The notes: generated from the letters alone by a model not told the origin. 64,000 nucleotides of DNA from Polytrichum commune (GCA_950295325.1 OX485803.1:47321554-47385553), one strand, 5' to 3'; positions 23,826-35,150 are shown, counted from the stretch's first letter. A program made the numbers and translations.

Positions 23826-25072
23826 ATGTAACATATCTCACAATAATGAGATTCAAGAGGCATGTTCCACCCAACCTTAGAGCTTATATACTAGATACTA
23901 CTATGAGTTGAGGCTCCCTTCAACTAGTAGTTCCATATATCTTAACTAGCTCTCCCTCCACACCTTTAGGATAACTCTAAGTACATTTAACTCATGGTCG
24001 TTACTTACGAGGTGATAACCTAGGGTAAGACCATAGTCTCAACTAGTGTTGACTCCCTTTACCTTTAGAACTACTAGAGCACCTAGGGTGGCACCTTTAG
24101 TCTTCTAGTAAAGGAGTTTAGTTGAACTAGAGGTTGTAAATAGTAAATAGTAAATAAATAAGTAAATACACGTTACACTAAGGCATCGTTACCTTAGTCA
24201 TAACCATATGGTTTAGACAAGGCCATAATAATCTACTCATAAAACACTTTATCCTACATAAAAAGGTACTAAACTTGCATGACCTAGATATGTAGCACAA
24301 ATGATTGGCCCTACATGAGCATAAAATTTGGAGAATTTAGAGAATTGAAATATGAGTCAAATCTTCCTAGTCACATGGCTTCGGGATCCCTTCCCGATAG
24401 TCTTCAATTCAAAAGCCTATTACCCAAGGAGACGAGCCTCATAACATTACTCAATTGATGAGTTGTGTTTATGGGCCCTATAATAAATTTGAGGATAAAA
24501 CCTCCGGATGCTGGAATCCTAGTGCTTCAAATTGAATTTGAAGTCAAGCAAGTGAACACATCTCATCAGTTGAGTAATATTATGTTGATAAGGTACACCA
24601 ATGTTAATTTGACATAGCAATAATCCAAATACCTATATTTTAGTGATGTGTGGTTAACTATGGATCTAAAAGCAACCGCAAAAAAGACACCTGTGCAAAA
24701 GAGACTTTGGACTATTTGCTCATAAAATGTTAATCATTTAAAGCTCAAAAGTTGACATAATTGGGGGGGGGGGGGATGTGTATAAGCTTACACGTAACGA
24801 GCATAAATCAAATATTCACTTTGATAAAATTTAAGATATTCATATGAACTCCGAATTTATGAGGAAATGGCTTTATGCACAATTTGGATTTTGTTTTTGT
24901 CTTGCAATTATTTTGTGCCTCATATGCTTTGAAAAGTGGGACCCATGTAGAGAGAAAATGTGTCCAAATAACACGCAACAACCCGTAGTAAGGTATGTGG
25001 ATGTCATTTGGTTCAATTTGAATGCTCTCTAACTTCAACATATTAGATTCACACCATGAAACTTGTGTTAAA

Positions 25073-25335
25073 TTAGCGAATCTATGATAAAGCATCAGCC
25101 AAAATCAGGTTGAAAATTGGATCTCCCATGATTTGATTATGATTACTGAAAGTGCATGTTTGTGTTTGAACTATTAAAGTACCTACTTATCAAAAGTTGA
25201 AGATGTAGTCCACTCTCTTTTGAAAATGTGTATTTATGGTGTTTGTTCTTTGATCCTCACCTACTCACACACCAATCACATATAGTGTAGGTGTCCGATT
25301 AAGGAAGTAACTTATTAACACCCATAGTGTATACC
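25073..25335 (+). repeat. Dispersed repeat R, copy 1
   Basis: It shares 'gcgaatctatgataaagcat', 'gtttgttctttgatcctcac' and 'aggtgtccgattaag' with copy 2 at 25990-26284, in the same order and orientation. A partial inverted copy lies upstream of the P450 gene at 34965-35150. The copies are diverged by roughly a quarter, by eye. Confidence 0.65.
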
Positions 25336-25989
25336 TTGCCTAGTCATCATAAAATCCTGATCACTCTACGGGTGGGTACGGAGTCTAATAAGTGGCAATG
25401 TGTCGGGAGCAGGTATCACTGCGTTATTGGTGAGTCAGATCGATCGGATCCTCAGAGCTCGCCGCGTGCATGCATCTCCGGCAGGCATACAGTAGCCACT
25501 CTTCACGACAATTGTGTGGGAGCTGTCCCGGGTGCACGGCCAGCCTGGTTGATACTAATAACGTACGCTCGAAAAATTGAGTACCAGCCTCAGTTTGCCA
25601 AAGACCTTCAACAATTCTAATCTTCTTCTGCTGAAAACCGTCAAGTAATCCCCATTCTCACGAGCTTTTTGGTGCATATCGGAGCAGCAGATTGTTCCTC
25701 AACTGGTGCAGCACCAGCTCTGATTTCTGTCAACTTAACTATTAGATCCGGGGTGCTATTCGGCCAGGTGAGTGCTGCACCTTGAACTTGAAGCTTGATA
25801 CGAGTAAGGATACTCCGTCTGCCAAGAAGTTGGAGAATTTGGTGATTCAAGCTGTGGGCTGGTGGGTTCTTGCAGGATTCTGAAGTTGCAGTTTTTCTTG
25901 AAGTATGCGGTGTTATTCGTTTCGCATTTTATTTTTGGTTTCTCCATCTTCTGTTGATCACATTTACGTCTTCAATTTTGTTGCTGCAT

Positions 25990-26284
25990 TAGCAAATCTA
26001 CGATGAAGCATCGACAAAAATTGGATTGAACATCGGACCTCCCTTGATTTAGTTATGGTTTCGGAAGTGCATGCATGTTTGTTGGTACTTGAGTGATACA
26101 TAGGTCCTCCCAATTGTGTTCACTACTGAGTGTGGAGCAGTTAATACTAATTGGAGAAGTAGTCTAATATCTTTTAAACATGTGTCTTAATGGCGTTTGT
26201 TCTTTATCCTCACCTAACCACTCACCAATTAAAAATAGGTGTCCGATCAGAAAAGTAACTGAGTAACACCCGCCCATACCCTTA
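25990..26284 (+). repeat. Dispersed repeat R, copy 2
   Basis: Direct copy of the repeat at 25073-25335, with 'agcaaatctacgatgaagca', 'gcgtttgttctttatcctca' and 'aggtgtccgatcag'. It ends about 860 bp upstream of the USP start codon. Confidence 0.65.
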
Positions 26285-27141
26285 CTTATCTTGCAACTTG
26301 AATGTAACGGCCGGTACTAGTTTTCTGTCTTCTCAGGGGAGAAGGACTAGTGGAGATTCTTGCTACAGTAGTTATTGTTTCCGGAGCTTTAATTTCCAGT
26401 GTTTCAATACACTTGGTTGGCATCGAGTTCGTGTTGATTTTGTTTTTATTAGATGACGTCTGTTTAGTGAATCTTCAGCTGAAGTTATCGTATGATTGAA
26501 AATAAATATTATCTACAGAAGCCGGCCACCCAAATGATTCTCCTTGCAATGGCTAAGGCGTAAGGAATACTGGAGGCTAGGGCCCCGCGAGTTGTTGAGT
26601 TTCGAGAGTACTTTATTTTTGCAAATTAATTAACTAGAGGAATATGACTTGTCAAGGATCACACAACGCACTCTGAGCTATGGAAACTTTCAGACTGTAT
26701 CCAGCTTTTGAGGAAGCTTTGAGAAAGTTTTGAGGGTGGGACCAAGAATTTGGCTCATCTTGCTTCAGAGTCTCACACAGCTCGCTCATAAGACTTGGCC
26801 ATGTCCATACCCGTAATTCACTGTGAAATCAAGGGCTAGGGTTACGTGTCCCTCTGGTCCCTCTGGTAAAATTAATTTTGTGTCCTAGAAATTAATCACA
26901 ATTTTAATGAATCACTAAAGAATAATGCTGCTAGAGTAGTCTGCTGCTTGGTCTCTCATTAATCAGGCCTCATTTCCAAAAAAGTTCTCTTTTTTTAATT
27001 TGTATGTACTAGCCTGTGAGTGGTTGTTTAGGTTTTTGTTGACGATGCCAGTAGTTTCTTGATCATTGTCGGTATTTTCGTTATTTAGTTCCAACTCGAG
27101 TATTGTTCTTGTGGTTGGAAGGTTTTTGGTCATATCACACG

Positions 27142-29784
27142 ATGGCAGAAGAATCGGGCTCATCAATGAAGGAAATGGATCCAATATCCGTCGACACACC
27201 GCGTACAAAAGTGATGATAGCTGTAAGCCAATCCAGCAAAGGCTACCCAAATCCTTCTATTAGCAGCCGCCAGGCGTTTGAGTGGATTCTGAAGAACCTT
27301 ATCAAGCCTTGTTGTAAAAAGCAATACAAGCTGCTCATCCTTCATGTTCAAGTACATGATGAAGATGGTGAGGAATAATCACCCTGTTACTCGTCACCCA
27401 AGATGTTCGTCATTTTTCTTATTAGGTCATTGACTCTTGAACAATTTGTGACATGGTGGTGACAAAGGCATGATATGTTGCAGAAATTATGTGGATCACA
27501 GTTTTGATAAACTCTTGTTGAAGTGCGAATGCTATCAAATGTAGATGTTTAGACCAGTGTTGGACTGGAATCGTCTTTTTTAAATATCATTCACGTATCT
27601 ATAATGAGGATTTCACTGTTTTTTGAAATCATTAGGGTATGGAATTTGAGCGTATGTTTGTTTTGGATACCATTCACGTCTATATACTGTTCAAGAAACC
27701 TCATACCTAGGTGAATATTTTATAAATTCTCTCTGATTTTAATATGGTTTAGAATGGTATGGACCTAAATAATAACTTGAGTACACGGAGATTCTCTCTC
27801 CTTGAGGTGCCCACCAATATCTATATTTGACTGGTATCACAATTTTGATACCCGTGGGTAGGTTTTTTGATACCATTATTGATGTTGATTATTGATACCG
27901 TGAATCCACCTGTATACCTGCCCAGCTTTGGTTTTAGACATCCTGAAACTTTGAACCCACACTGACTTCTGAGAACAGAATACAGTACCTAGGTCGCTAG
28001 ATTCTTTTGTTTAAATAAAGTCTTTCATCTTTTTCTTCTCATCGACTGTGTTCCAAATTATATCTCAAAAATCCTCGTGTTTCAGGATTGGAAGAGCTAG
28101 ATAGTGTGTATGCAAGCCCAAGCGATTTTCAGCATTTGAGGCATAAAGAGCGCTGCAAAGGCCTTGCATTGATCAAGACATTCATCAAACAGTGCCATGA
28201 CGCCGAGGTATCCCCTGTCTCATCTATTCTCAGTGGTAGTGAATTTCAACATGCTACAAAGTCCTGAAATGTCCCCAAAATGCCATTTTGGGATTGTGTA
28301 GGGCATGGGTATTCCTAGGTAGATCCTACTTTATGTGACTTCATGAGTGACAGTTTTTCAATGAACTGACGTTGAAAGTGTACAATATCAAAAATTGTCA
28401 TTCCACAATTACACATATATGTCCTACGCCCATTGGCTTGTGCTTTGGGTCTTTGCACAGTCAACCTCCAAGCTTCTGCATTCTAATTTCCTCTTGACAG
28501 GTCAATTTGTTGTGCATAAGTTGTGTACGTCAACCTGGAACGTCTTACGAAAGGGAGGGAATTATTGCATACGAGAGTACCTCTCATTCATCCAACGTAA
28601 AGCCCTGAATTAGTATACAGTTCGGATACCATTATTTTTAGTTGATTGATACCGGAATTAGCTTTAAAGATCCCAAATTAGTCTAGTCCAAGTCATTTGA
28701 AATGAATCGGTCACAGACCTATAGGGGGCTAAGTTTTTATGTTGGATGGATGAGAGGTACCCTCATATGCAATAATTCTCTCTCTTTGTGATAGCCCTTA
28801 TTTAGTTCCTTCATGGTGTCATTGCTTTATTGACAATACCACCATATGTAATTAAGTCATATATTCTTTTGTAGTACCCTGCCATGACAAGGATCTTGCA
28901 TACAAACGGCCAATGCAGTGACTCATTATCGCAAGGATTTGAGACACAGCAGTGAATAAGTGTTTTTTAGTGAGAACATTTCCCCACTGCTCTTGGACAT
29001 TTACTGTTAAGGAGGGTATTATATGTTCAATTGAATGTCTTTACTAACCATTAAATCGTATTGCATACTAGCAGATAGAGTGTGAAGGGTGGGTAAAACA
29101 GGGGGATCCAAAACAAATTATCTGCCAAGAATCACGTAAACGGCAGCCGGACATTCTGGTCTTGGGCAGTCGAGGTCTGGGAACTTTACAAAGGTATTTA
29201 TCTATCTCGGTTAGATGCGGACTTATATTATTTGCTGTATACATGATAAGTTCAATGGGCTGGTACAATCAACCATTTTGTGTGTTTGACAATTGACAAC
29301 CCAGTCTTGTCTAATGAGGGTGAATCCTATTGGCCTCATGAGCCAACAGCAATTATGAACTGAACGGATTTTAGCCCATTCTGTTCAAATTGTTCTTGCA
29401 CTGTTGTTGAGATGCATTCAAGTTAGGAAGGCGATGCTGGAAAACAAAATTCTCTACAATCACTGAATAGAAATCAGTATATCTGAAGGAAAATTGGACC
29501 TAAAGTGAGTGATTCTCCAATTTCCATTTTATTTCAATTTAGAGGTAGGCAAGGTTCAGTAGGTAGAAGAAAATCGTGCTAAATTATTGCAGACTGCATT
29601 TTCCCGTGCCATGATGTTATAGTTTCTTGCTTCATCTAACAGTAAGAGGTTTCTCATTCTCTGCTTTGTGAACAGGATGTTTGTGGCTGGAGTGAGCTCA
29701 TTCTGTACGAAAAAGGTGGATTGCCCGGTTCTCGTTATTAAGCGAGACCCCAAGGATGCCCCTGATGACCCAATGGACGATTAA
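27142..29784 (+). CDS. Universal stress protein (USPA-like) family protein, four exons
   Basis: The predicted protein has 191 residues. The exons are 27142-27367, 28086-28207, 29075-29193 and 29676-29784, all with GT-AG introns. The start ATG at 27142 has a good context (ATGGCA). The single USP domain runs from about residue 24 ('KVMIAVSQSS') to 'CPVLVIKR'. Blocks shared with plant USPs of the 'KGYPNPSISS' type are 'SRQAFEWIL', 'LLILHVQV', 'VYASPSDF', 'GWVKQGDPKQIICQE' and 'DILVLGSRGLG'. It closely resembles Arabidopsis At5g14680-type proteins. USPs are small cytosolic or nuclear proteins, often ATP-binding, induced in stress. The nucleotide-binding pattern G-2x-G-9x-G-(S/T) is partly altered here: G147 and G150 are present but positions 160-161 read Ala-Gly. 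Intron 2 contains a MITE. The gene otherwise looks intact. Confidence 0.93.
28552..28792. mobile_element. Foldback MITE-like element, copy B, in USP intron 2
   Basis: The left arm has 'gggaattattgcatacgaga' and 'acctctcattcatccaac'. The right arm in reverse complement has 'gagaattattgcatatgagg' and 'acctctcatccatccaac'. The arms match over about 45 bp at high identity. The right end reads GCCC followed by TTA, as in Tourist-like elements, but the left end has no matching GGGC, so the duplication is unproven. It is related to copy A at 9815-10070. Confidence 0.6.
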
Positions 29785-30012
29785 GCCATAGCTTGCAATA
29801 CTAGTTATCCGTACTGATCAGCAAAGGCTTACATGTAAAGTTGAATATCTTCATAACACCTTGTGTCGTACAGTCACACATAAAATATCGAAGTAATATA
29901 ATCAGAGTTGAGCTCCTTGGACTGATGTTTTACATCTAGCACATTTTTCTATACTCAAGTTTCTTGCACACTTTGTTCTTGTGGCATGTAAATTGGGTTG
30001 TTGAAATACTTG

Positions 30013-30323
30013 AGGTGGGTTTACACTAGGTTCCAAGACCAAAGAAACAACAACATTGAGCAATCTTATTGGTCAAGAGCAAAAGTTTTGGTCCTCAGGA
30101 GTTTACACTAGGTCTAGGCTTCAGGTATGAAAAACTGAAGTGGTGCTAACATGACATGATCACTTTCCAGGTAAATCTCGGCAGTCCCAACTCGAGAAAT
30201 TACTCCTAGTTTAAGAAACCCATCGTCAAGGTTGGGTCCAATCTTGAGTCTGGCAGTAAGGTGCATGCAGGGGTGTTTTGGATCCCAACTTTCTTGGACC
30301 CAGACCCAATGTAAACCCAACCT
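30013..30323. mobile_element. Tourist-like MITE downstream of USP
   Basis: The termini are AGGTGGGTTTACACTAGG and, reading in from the right, AGGTTGGGTTTACATTGG. A third partial copy of the end sequence lies inside (near 30099). The ends resemble those of the MITE at 22452 (shared GGGTTTA core). The target-site duplication is not exact (TTG versus TTAG), so the boundary may be off by a few bases. Confidence 0.55.
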
Positions 30324-30633
30324 TAGAATTGAGTGAGTGAGTGAGTGAGGCCAGTCAGTCTGAGTTCAAACCCATATTCCATATTAGTGGGCCAATCTGT
30401 CTGGTTGTTATGTTGTGAGATGCATCCAACTTTGTGCACGAATACCCGACTAGCTTTGGTGTTTTATCGAATCAAACGAGGACAAGCACAACTTTTCTTG
30501 TTGATCAGTAGACTTTTTTTTGTCAAGCCCTTAAATGATACAAAAGTTGTTCTTGACTGCTCTGTACATAATCTCTTTTTACAAAATAAAAAATTGTCCC
30601 AGAAAACCCTTGATGCCATTTGAATGCATCACT

Positions 30634-31484
30634 CTAGGGTCTAGTTGTTCATTTTAATCTTGTTAGGTTATGTCAAATTTCCAACTTTGTGCACAAACGC
30701 TTTGACCAGCTTAAATTTGTTGATTTGTGCAGACTCTCGACAAGCTTAAATTTGCTGATTAATTTGTTGGATCAAACGGAACAAGCACAAATTTCCTCTC
30801 GTTGATCATCAAAAGTATGGAGTCTTTGAATGTTCTTAACCATAACCTCTTCTCCACCCACCTACAAAAAGTAATAATGTCCTACTTCGATTTACTATAT
30901 ACATAGTCTAGAAAGGTCCTCCAGGAATGATTTGATCCAGGTTACATCTGGGTGTGTTGCCATGATTGAATGACTAAGGATCAACTTCCATGGATTAGGA
31001 AACTGGAATTACATGTTCCCAAGCACTCTTTTGGCTCCATCAATCATGAGGGCTCAATATTATGTACTTAGCTTTGGAAGGAAATCTCGGATGTGTTACT
31101 CTAGGTCTACTTGTGTAGTTTAGATTTGTTATGTTATATAATATGTGCAACGTTGTGCACATCGAGTGCTTGACTAAAGCTAGCTCAAGTTTGTTGATTT
31201 GATCAGACTCTTCACAAGCTCAAACCTGCTGATATATTGAATCAAACGAGAACATGCACAACTTTCTTCCTGAGGATCATCAAATGCATGGAGTCTGAAG
31301 TTCTCTACTAATAATCTCTGCTCCACCCACCTACAAAATTTAACAATGTCCTACTTTGATCTACTGTATACATAGTCTAGAAGAGGTCCTTGGGGCACAA
31401 TTTGATCCAAGCCAGAATGAGGTTACAACTGGATGTGCTCAATGATTGAATGACCAAGGATCCACTTCCATGGATCCTGAACAC
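30634..31484 (+). repeat. Tandem duplication, unit about 390 bp (30634-31015 and 31092-31484)
   Basis: Both units contain in order 'caactttgtgcac' or 'caacgttgtgcac', 'gaccagctta' or 'gactaaagct', 'tccacccacctacaaaa', 'tacatagtctagaa', 'gatttgatcca' and 'acttccatggat'. A partial third unit lies at 30412-30510. The array begins just beyond the P450 stop codon, in its 3' flank. Confidence 0.8.
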
Positions 31485-31550
31485 TCTTTTGGGTACGTAG
31501 ATGAGGATGTGCTCATAATTAATGCTCAAATTTATTAAGGGCTTTATTAA

Positions 31551-34361
31551 TTAGCGTGTGAAGGGGACGGGGCGACGAAGGGTGGCGATGGCTTTGAGAG
31601 GGGTGAGCATGGGTAACAAGCCGCCCATTGCCAGTCGCATGTCGATCTCATCGCAACTTTGACCGTGTGGCGGCACCCAGTCGAAGCTGTGCACGAGGTT
31701 GCCAACTGCAAGACAAACAAGAGAGGTACCCATGTTGGCCCCTGCGCATGAACGCCTACCCACACCGAACGGGAAGATCCGTGTCTCTGGGTCAGACAGG
31801 AGAGCCAAGTTGGAAGTCTCCCATCGCTCAGGCCTGAAAACAAGTGGGTCGGACCATACTTTAGGGTTTCGGCCAAGCATTAAGTTGCTAACCATCACCT
31901 GTGTGCCCTCAGGGATGTCGTAGCCCATCACCTTGGTGTGCGCAATGCTCGTTCGGGGTACCCCGAATGGGCCTGCGGGGTGCAACCTGAAAACTTCCTT
32001 GATGACACACTTGAGGTAGGGCAAGTTGGCGAGGTCTGAGTCCTTCAAGATGCGGTCCTTGCCTATCACATTGTCAAGTTCTTGTTGGAGTTTCTTTTGC
32101 ACGTGGGGGTTCTTCACTAGCTCCGCCATCCCCCACTCGCTAATGTTCACGGGTGCGTCCAATCCCGACCACATCAAATCCTGTAAATAAAACATTACAT
32201 GAGAGAGCATGAGAGAGAGAGACCAACCCCAACCACATCAAACCTTGCATGTAAAATTTAGAAAAAGGAGAAACTATTGAGAAAGGCTCTCCACTCAACT
32301 GCAGCCATTTGGCGCTTGAGGTGGTGAAAGGACAACTTCTCTAGAGCATAATCCTCACCCTCCTTTACTCTCGATCTAAGCCATAAATCTCCATGATTGG
32401 ATCCGAGACCCTAGAAGAGATGACGTCAAAATCATTTTGTTTGGTTACCTAGTCCTTAGAGAAGGAAGTCAAATAAATTGATGATCTTCCTCTCACCCCC
32501 AAGCCTCATCGTTGATTCACATGTAGATTTCACTTGTAGCCTCTTGAGACTTTGTGTCAAGATACAAGAACATCACCAATCACTTGGATATTGATCTCCT
32601 ATGAAGCTTAAGTTCCTCATTTAGAATGTATAAACGTCACTTGAGACCTTTCGGTGTTTAAGCTAACTTAGATTCTTCCAATCCCAACATTGCGCAGAAG
32701 ACAACCACGGTCAGCAGGTTTAAGGTGGAGTGGAAACCTGAATTTGGAATCCTGAGGGTTAGAAGAAAATCAAATCCTCTCTTAGTAGAATTTCAGAAGC
32801 GGGAGGTTCAAATTGCCGTTCACTTGCCAAAATTTGGATAGGAATCGGGAATTATAGTATGAAATGAGCATAACTGAGGTTTTAAGTTTACTTCCCGTCC
32901 GATTGCTTGCTCATATCAACTACCTACTACCTCCCGCTGCGAGGAATCAACGAGGAAGAATTAGAGGTTTAAGTACTGAGGTTTGGTGCTTACGAGAATT
33001 AGGGCCTTGATGGTGGTGTCGTCCATGTGTTCTTCGCCGTTCTCACCGGGAAGCTCGAGAAGCACGTCCACGAAGTCCTGTGTACGTGTCTTGGTCACAT
33101 TGAAGTTGACACCCTTCTTCTTGGCTTCCTTGTGCTCATCCACAATTGCTTGTAGTTTCACATCCAACGCCACGTGCATCTGCACAGCCAGCAACAAAAA
33201 AATTCCAACTTATTAGCAAATCAGATTGGCACCATAGCCTCGACTACCAGCCTGCAACAATCGTCTCCAACTAACTAGCAAATCAGATTGGCATCACAGC
33301 CTTGAGAGCCAGTCAGCAAGTATCGTCTCCAATTAACTAGCAGACCTGAATTGGCATCGTCGCATCTAGATCCAGTCAGCAACAATCGTCTCCAACTAAC
33401 TAGCAAGTCAGATTGACATCATAGCCTTGAGAGCCAGTCAGCAAGTATCGTCTCCAACTAACTAGCAGACCTAAATTGGCACCGTCGCATCTAGATCCAG
33501 CCAGCAACCGTGATTATTTAAGGAGATTCTAAGGAAACCAGGAGTTAAAGGAAATTGAGTGATCGTCATGATGGTGAAGATGTGAGTTGATGGAGGACAT
33601 GGAGGTTGTTATGAATTGTTTACCCATTTCATCTTCTTCTGGTACCCTTGCAAGTCCAAGGGCGCGAGCCAAGGAATGTAGTCACCGATGTTCATGATGA
33701 CAAACAACTCAAAGCTGTCCATGAGCAAGCGCATGACTTCCTGGTTATCGTCCCGGTCCGCCGAGTGAGTCCCGAAGTACTTCTTCCCGAGGATCATGTC
33801 TGTCAAGATGTTCATGGCGAAGTCTTCAATCTTATGCTTCACATCCACTTCCAGGCCTTTCTTGCTCGTCTTCAAAACTGCGTCCAACAGCTCGATAGCC
33901 TCCTCCTCTCTTTGAGGTGCGAATGAGTCCACCCTTTTGTTGGACAGAAGCTCCATCACACAAATCTTGCGGAGCGCCCTCCAATGGTCACCGGGGGGAG
34001 CCATAATGAAATCGTGCAAACCGTAGGTTAAGTATTGGCCGCAGATTGTCTGCGGACGTGAACAAAACACATTATCCTGCACCTTCATGATTTCGTTCAA
34101 AATCTCCGGGTCACTGGTAATCACGGCTGGGAGCTTGCCCAGACGCAAGAACACAATTGGACCATACTTCTGGGTGAACTCTGCAACTGTGCGGTGAGGC
34201 TCCGGCCCCAAGTCGAACAAGTTGCCTACGATCGGCCATGGCTTAGGCCCGGGAGGGTAATTGAATTTCGGTTGCCGAGATTTCCGATAAATTGCAGCAA
34301 CCACAACTGCAGCCACGGCTATCACAATCTGAAGCCATCCGATTCCCATCAAAGAACTCAT
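31551..34361 (-). CDS. CYP71-clan cytochrome P450 with a CYP79-like I-helix, three exons
   Basis: The predicted protein has 517 residues. The exons are 34361-33624, 33179-32994 and 32180-31551, with phase-0 GT-AG introns. There is an N-terminal membrane anchor (residues 8-24), a proline hinge 'PPGPKPWP' (36-43), the helix C block 'HWRALRKI', the ExxR motif 'EVFR' (370-373), 'PERW' (425-428) and the heme loop 'FGVGRRSC' with Cys453. All are intact, so a functional ER-bound monooxygenase is likely. Blocks such as 'FVDVLLELPGENGEEHMDD' and 'FRLHPAGPF' resemble CYP703, the lauric-acid hydroxylases of spore and pollen walls. 'GRNPKVWSDPLVFRPER' resembles CYP79, the amino-acid oxime formers. The I-helix reads 'SGLDAPVNISEW' (313-324), so the usual Thr-Thr/Ser after the acid is Ala-Pro. 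Substrate cannot be inferred. I assign the clan, not the family. Confidence 0.92.
33195..33510. repeat. 62-bp minisatellite with 125-bp higher-order period in P450 intron 1
   Basis: The phrase 'tcgtctccaa' starts at 33261, 33323, 33386 and 33448, a period of 62-63 bp. Odd and even units differ consistently ('aaatcagattggcatca' versus 'cagacctgaattggcatcg'), giving an ABAB order. It fills most of the 444-bp intron 1 and spares both splice sites. Confidence 0.85.
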
Positions 34362-34516
34362 ATTGACAAAGCTTCCCAGACCACTTAACCCCTCTGAAGA
34401 ACTCTGTCTGATCGGTTCTGAAATTGTGCCTCTTTACGTAGTTGAAAGAATGTTTGAGGGAATGTTTGATCAGACTGTGGTCCGAGTTATGTATGCTCAA
34501 GCTCAGAAATTCAACA

Positions 34517-34641
34517 TTGACCGAACCTCCTAACCCTGGCCAGCAGCTTGTTGCCTCGAATATTTACCCGGAGACTTGCAATTATACAACTTGAACTCGG
34601 AGGCTTGACCTCGGAGGCTTGACCGAATGGTGTCCTTGACC
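34517..34641 (+). promoter_or_regulatory. Cluster of four W-box-like TTGACC sites upstream of the P450
   Basis: TTGACC occurs at 34517-34522, 34605-34610, 34619-34624 and 34636-34641, all in the same orientation, 156-280 bp upstream of the P450 ATG. Two sit in a local duplication 'cggaggcttgacc'. The W-box core TTGAC(C/T) is the binding site of WRKY factors. Regulation by WRKY proteins is an inference. Confidence 0.4.
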
Positions 34642-34964
34642 ACGGTCGCTAGACCCATAACTTAGTGTCCGTGCAACCCAAAAGCAATCTGAAATGGCAT
34701 TTCCATGTTGGAAAAGCGTGGATTCAGATTTTTAGATTCTTCAATTTTCTTCTCTTTTTCCTCTCTTTTTGGAACGCCAATTGAATTGGTTTTTGGATGG
34801 ACTGGATTGCGACCTTGATCCGTGCTTCCAGCTATGGTATGCGGGCCTAATTTGGTTATTTTATTTTTATCTGGACATTTGTACGTGAATGGTGGGTGGT
34901 TAGATTAGATCTAAGAACGGAACTCAACAAGACATGTTTAAAAGAGATTGCACTACATGGTCAA

Positions 34965-35150
34965 GATTCATCTACCATTTTATATCCAATAATCAACATA
35001 AATTGGGAGGACTTAGGTATTCATTGAAAGAATCAACACACATGCACTTTCAATAAATCATGACTAAGTCAAGGAAAATCGGATTTTCAATTTGATTTTT
35101 GGTTATGTTTCATTGTAGATTTGCTAATGCAACACAAGTTTTGTTACGTA
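34965..35150 (-). repeat. Dispersed repeat R, copy 3 (inverted, partial)
   Basis: In reverse complement it contains 'gcattagcaaatctac', 'gaaagtgcatgtgtgtt' and 'cctaagtcctcccaatt'. These match the order of words in copy 2 at 25980-26120. It lies 600-800 bp upstream of the P450 start codon. Confidence 0.6.

Larger units (their letters stand above)
18060..23827 (-). mobile_element. Ty3/Gypsy chromovirus retrotransposon, decayed, one clear 5' boundary
   Basis: The domain order on the minus strand is primer-binding site, gag, zinc knuckle, protease, reverse transcriptase, RNase H, integrase, chromodomain and polypurine tract. This is the layout of plant chromoviruses, whose chromodomain directs integration to marked chromatin. 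The element has several frameshifts and stops, a protease active site reading 'NSVA' instead of the usual Asp-Ser/Thr-Gly, and a MITE inserted in gag. The 5' LTR boundary is at 23827, next to the primer-binding site; the far end of that LTR was not resolved, and the two LTR ends do not obviously match. The element is incapable of autonomous movement. Confidence 0.9.
23827..27141. other. 5' LTR remnant and region upstream of the USP gene
   Basis: The chromovirus 5' LTR begins at 23827 and runs rightward; its outer end was not found. A run of 13 G lies at 24763-24775. Two direct copies of a dispersed repeat lie at about 25073-25335 and 25990-26284, with a GC-richer patch between them (25420-25560). 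No gene is supported before the USP start at 27142. The region 26570-27141 may hold the USP promoter and leader. Confidence 0.5.
29785..31550. other. Convergent intergenic region between USP and P450
   Basis: The two genes converge here. The region holds the 3' flank of the USP gene, a MITE at 30013-30323 and two or three tandem copies of a roughly 390-bp repeat at 30410-31484. I see no gene. Confidence 0.6.

Noticed and set aside
25327..25620. 97-codon plus-strand frame in a GC-richer patch
   Set aside because: No recognised motif, lies between two repeat copies, and starts inside the repeat.
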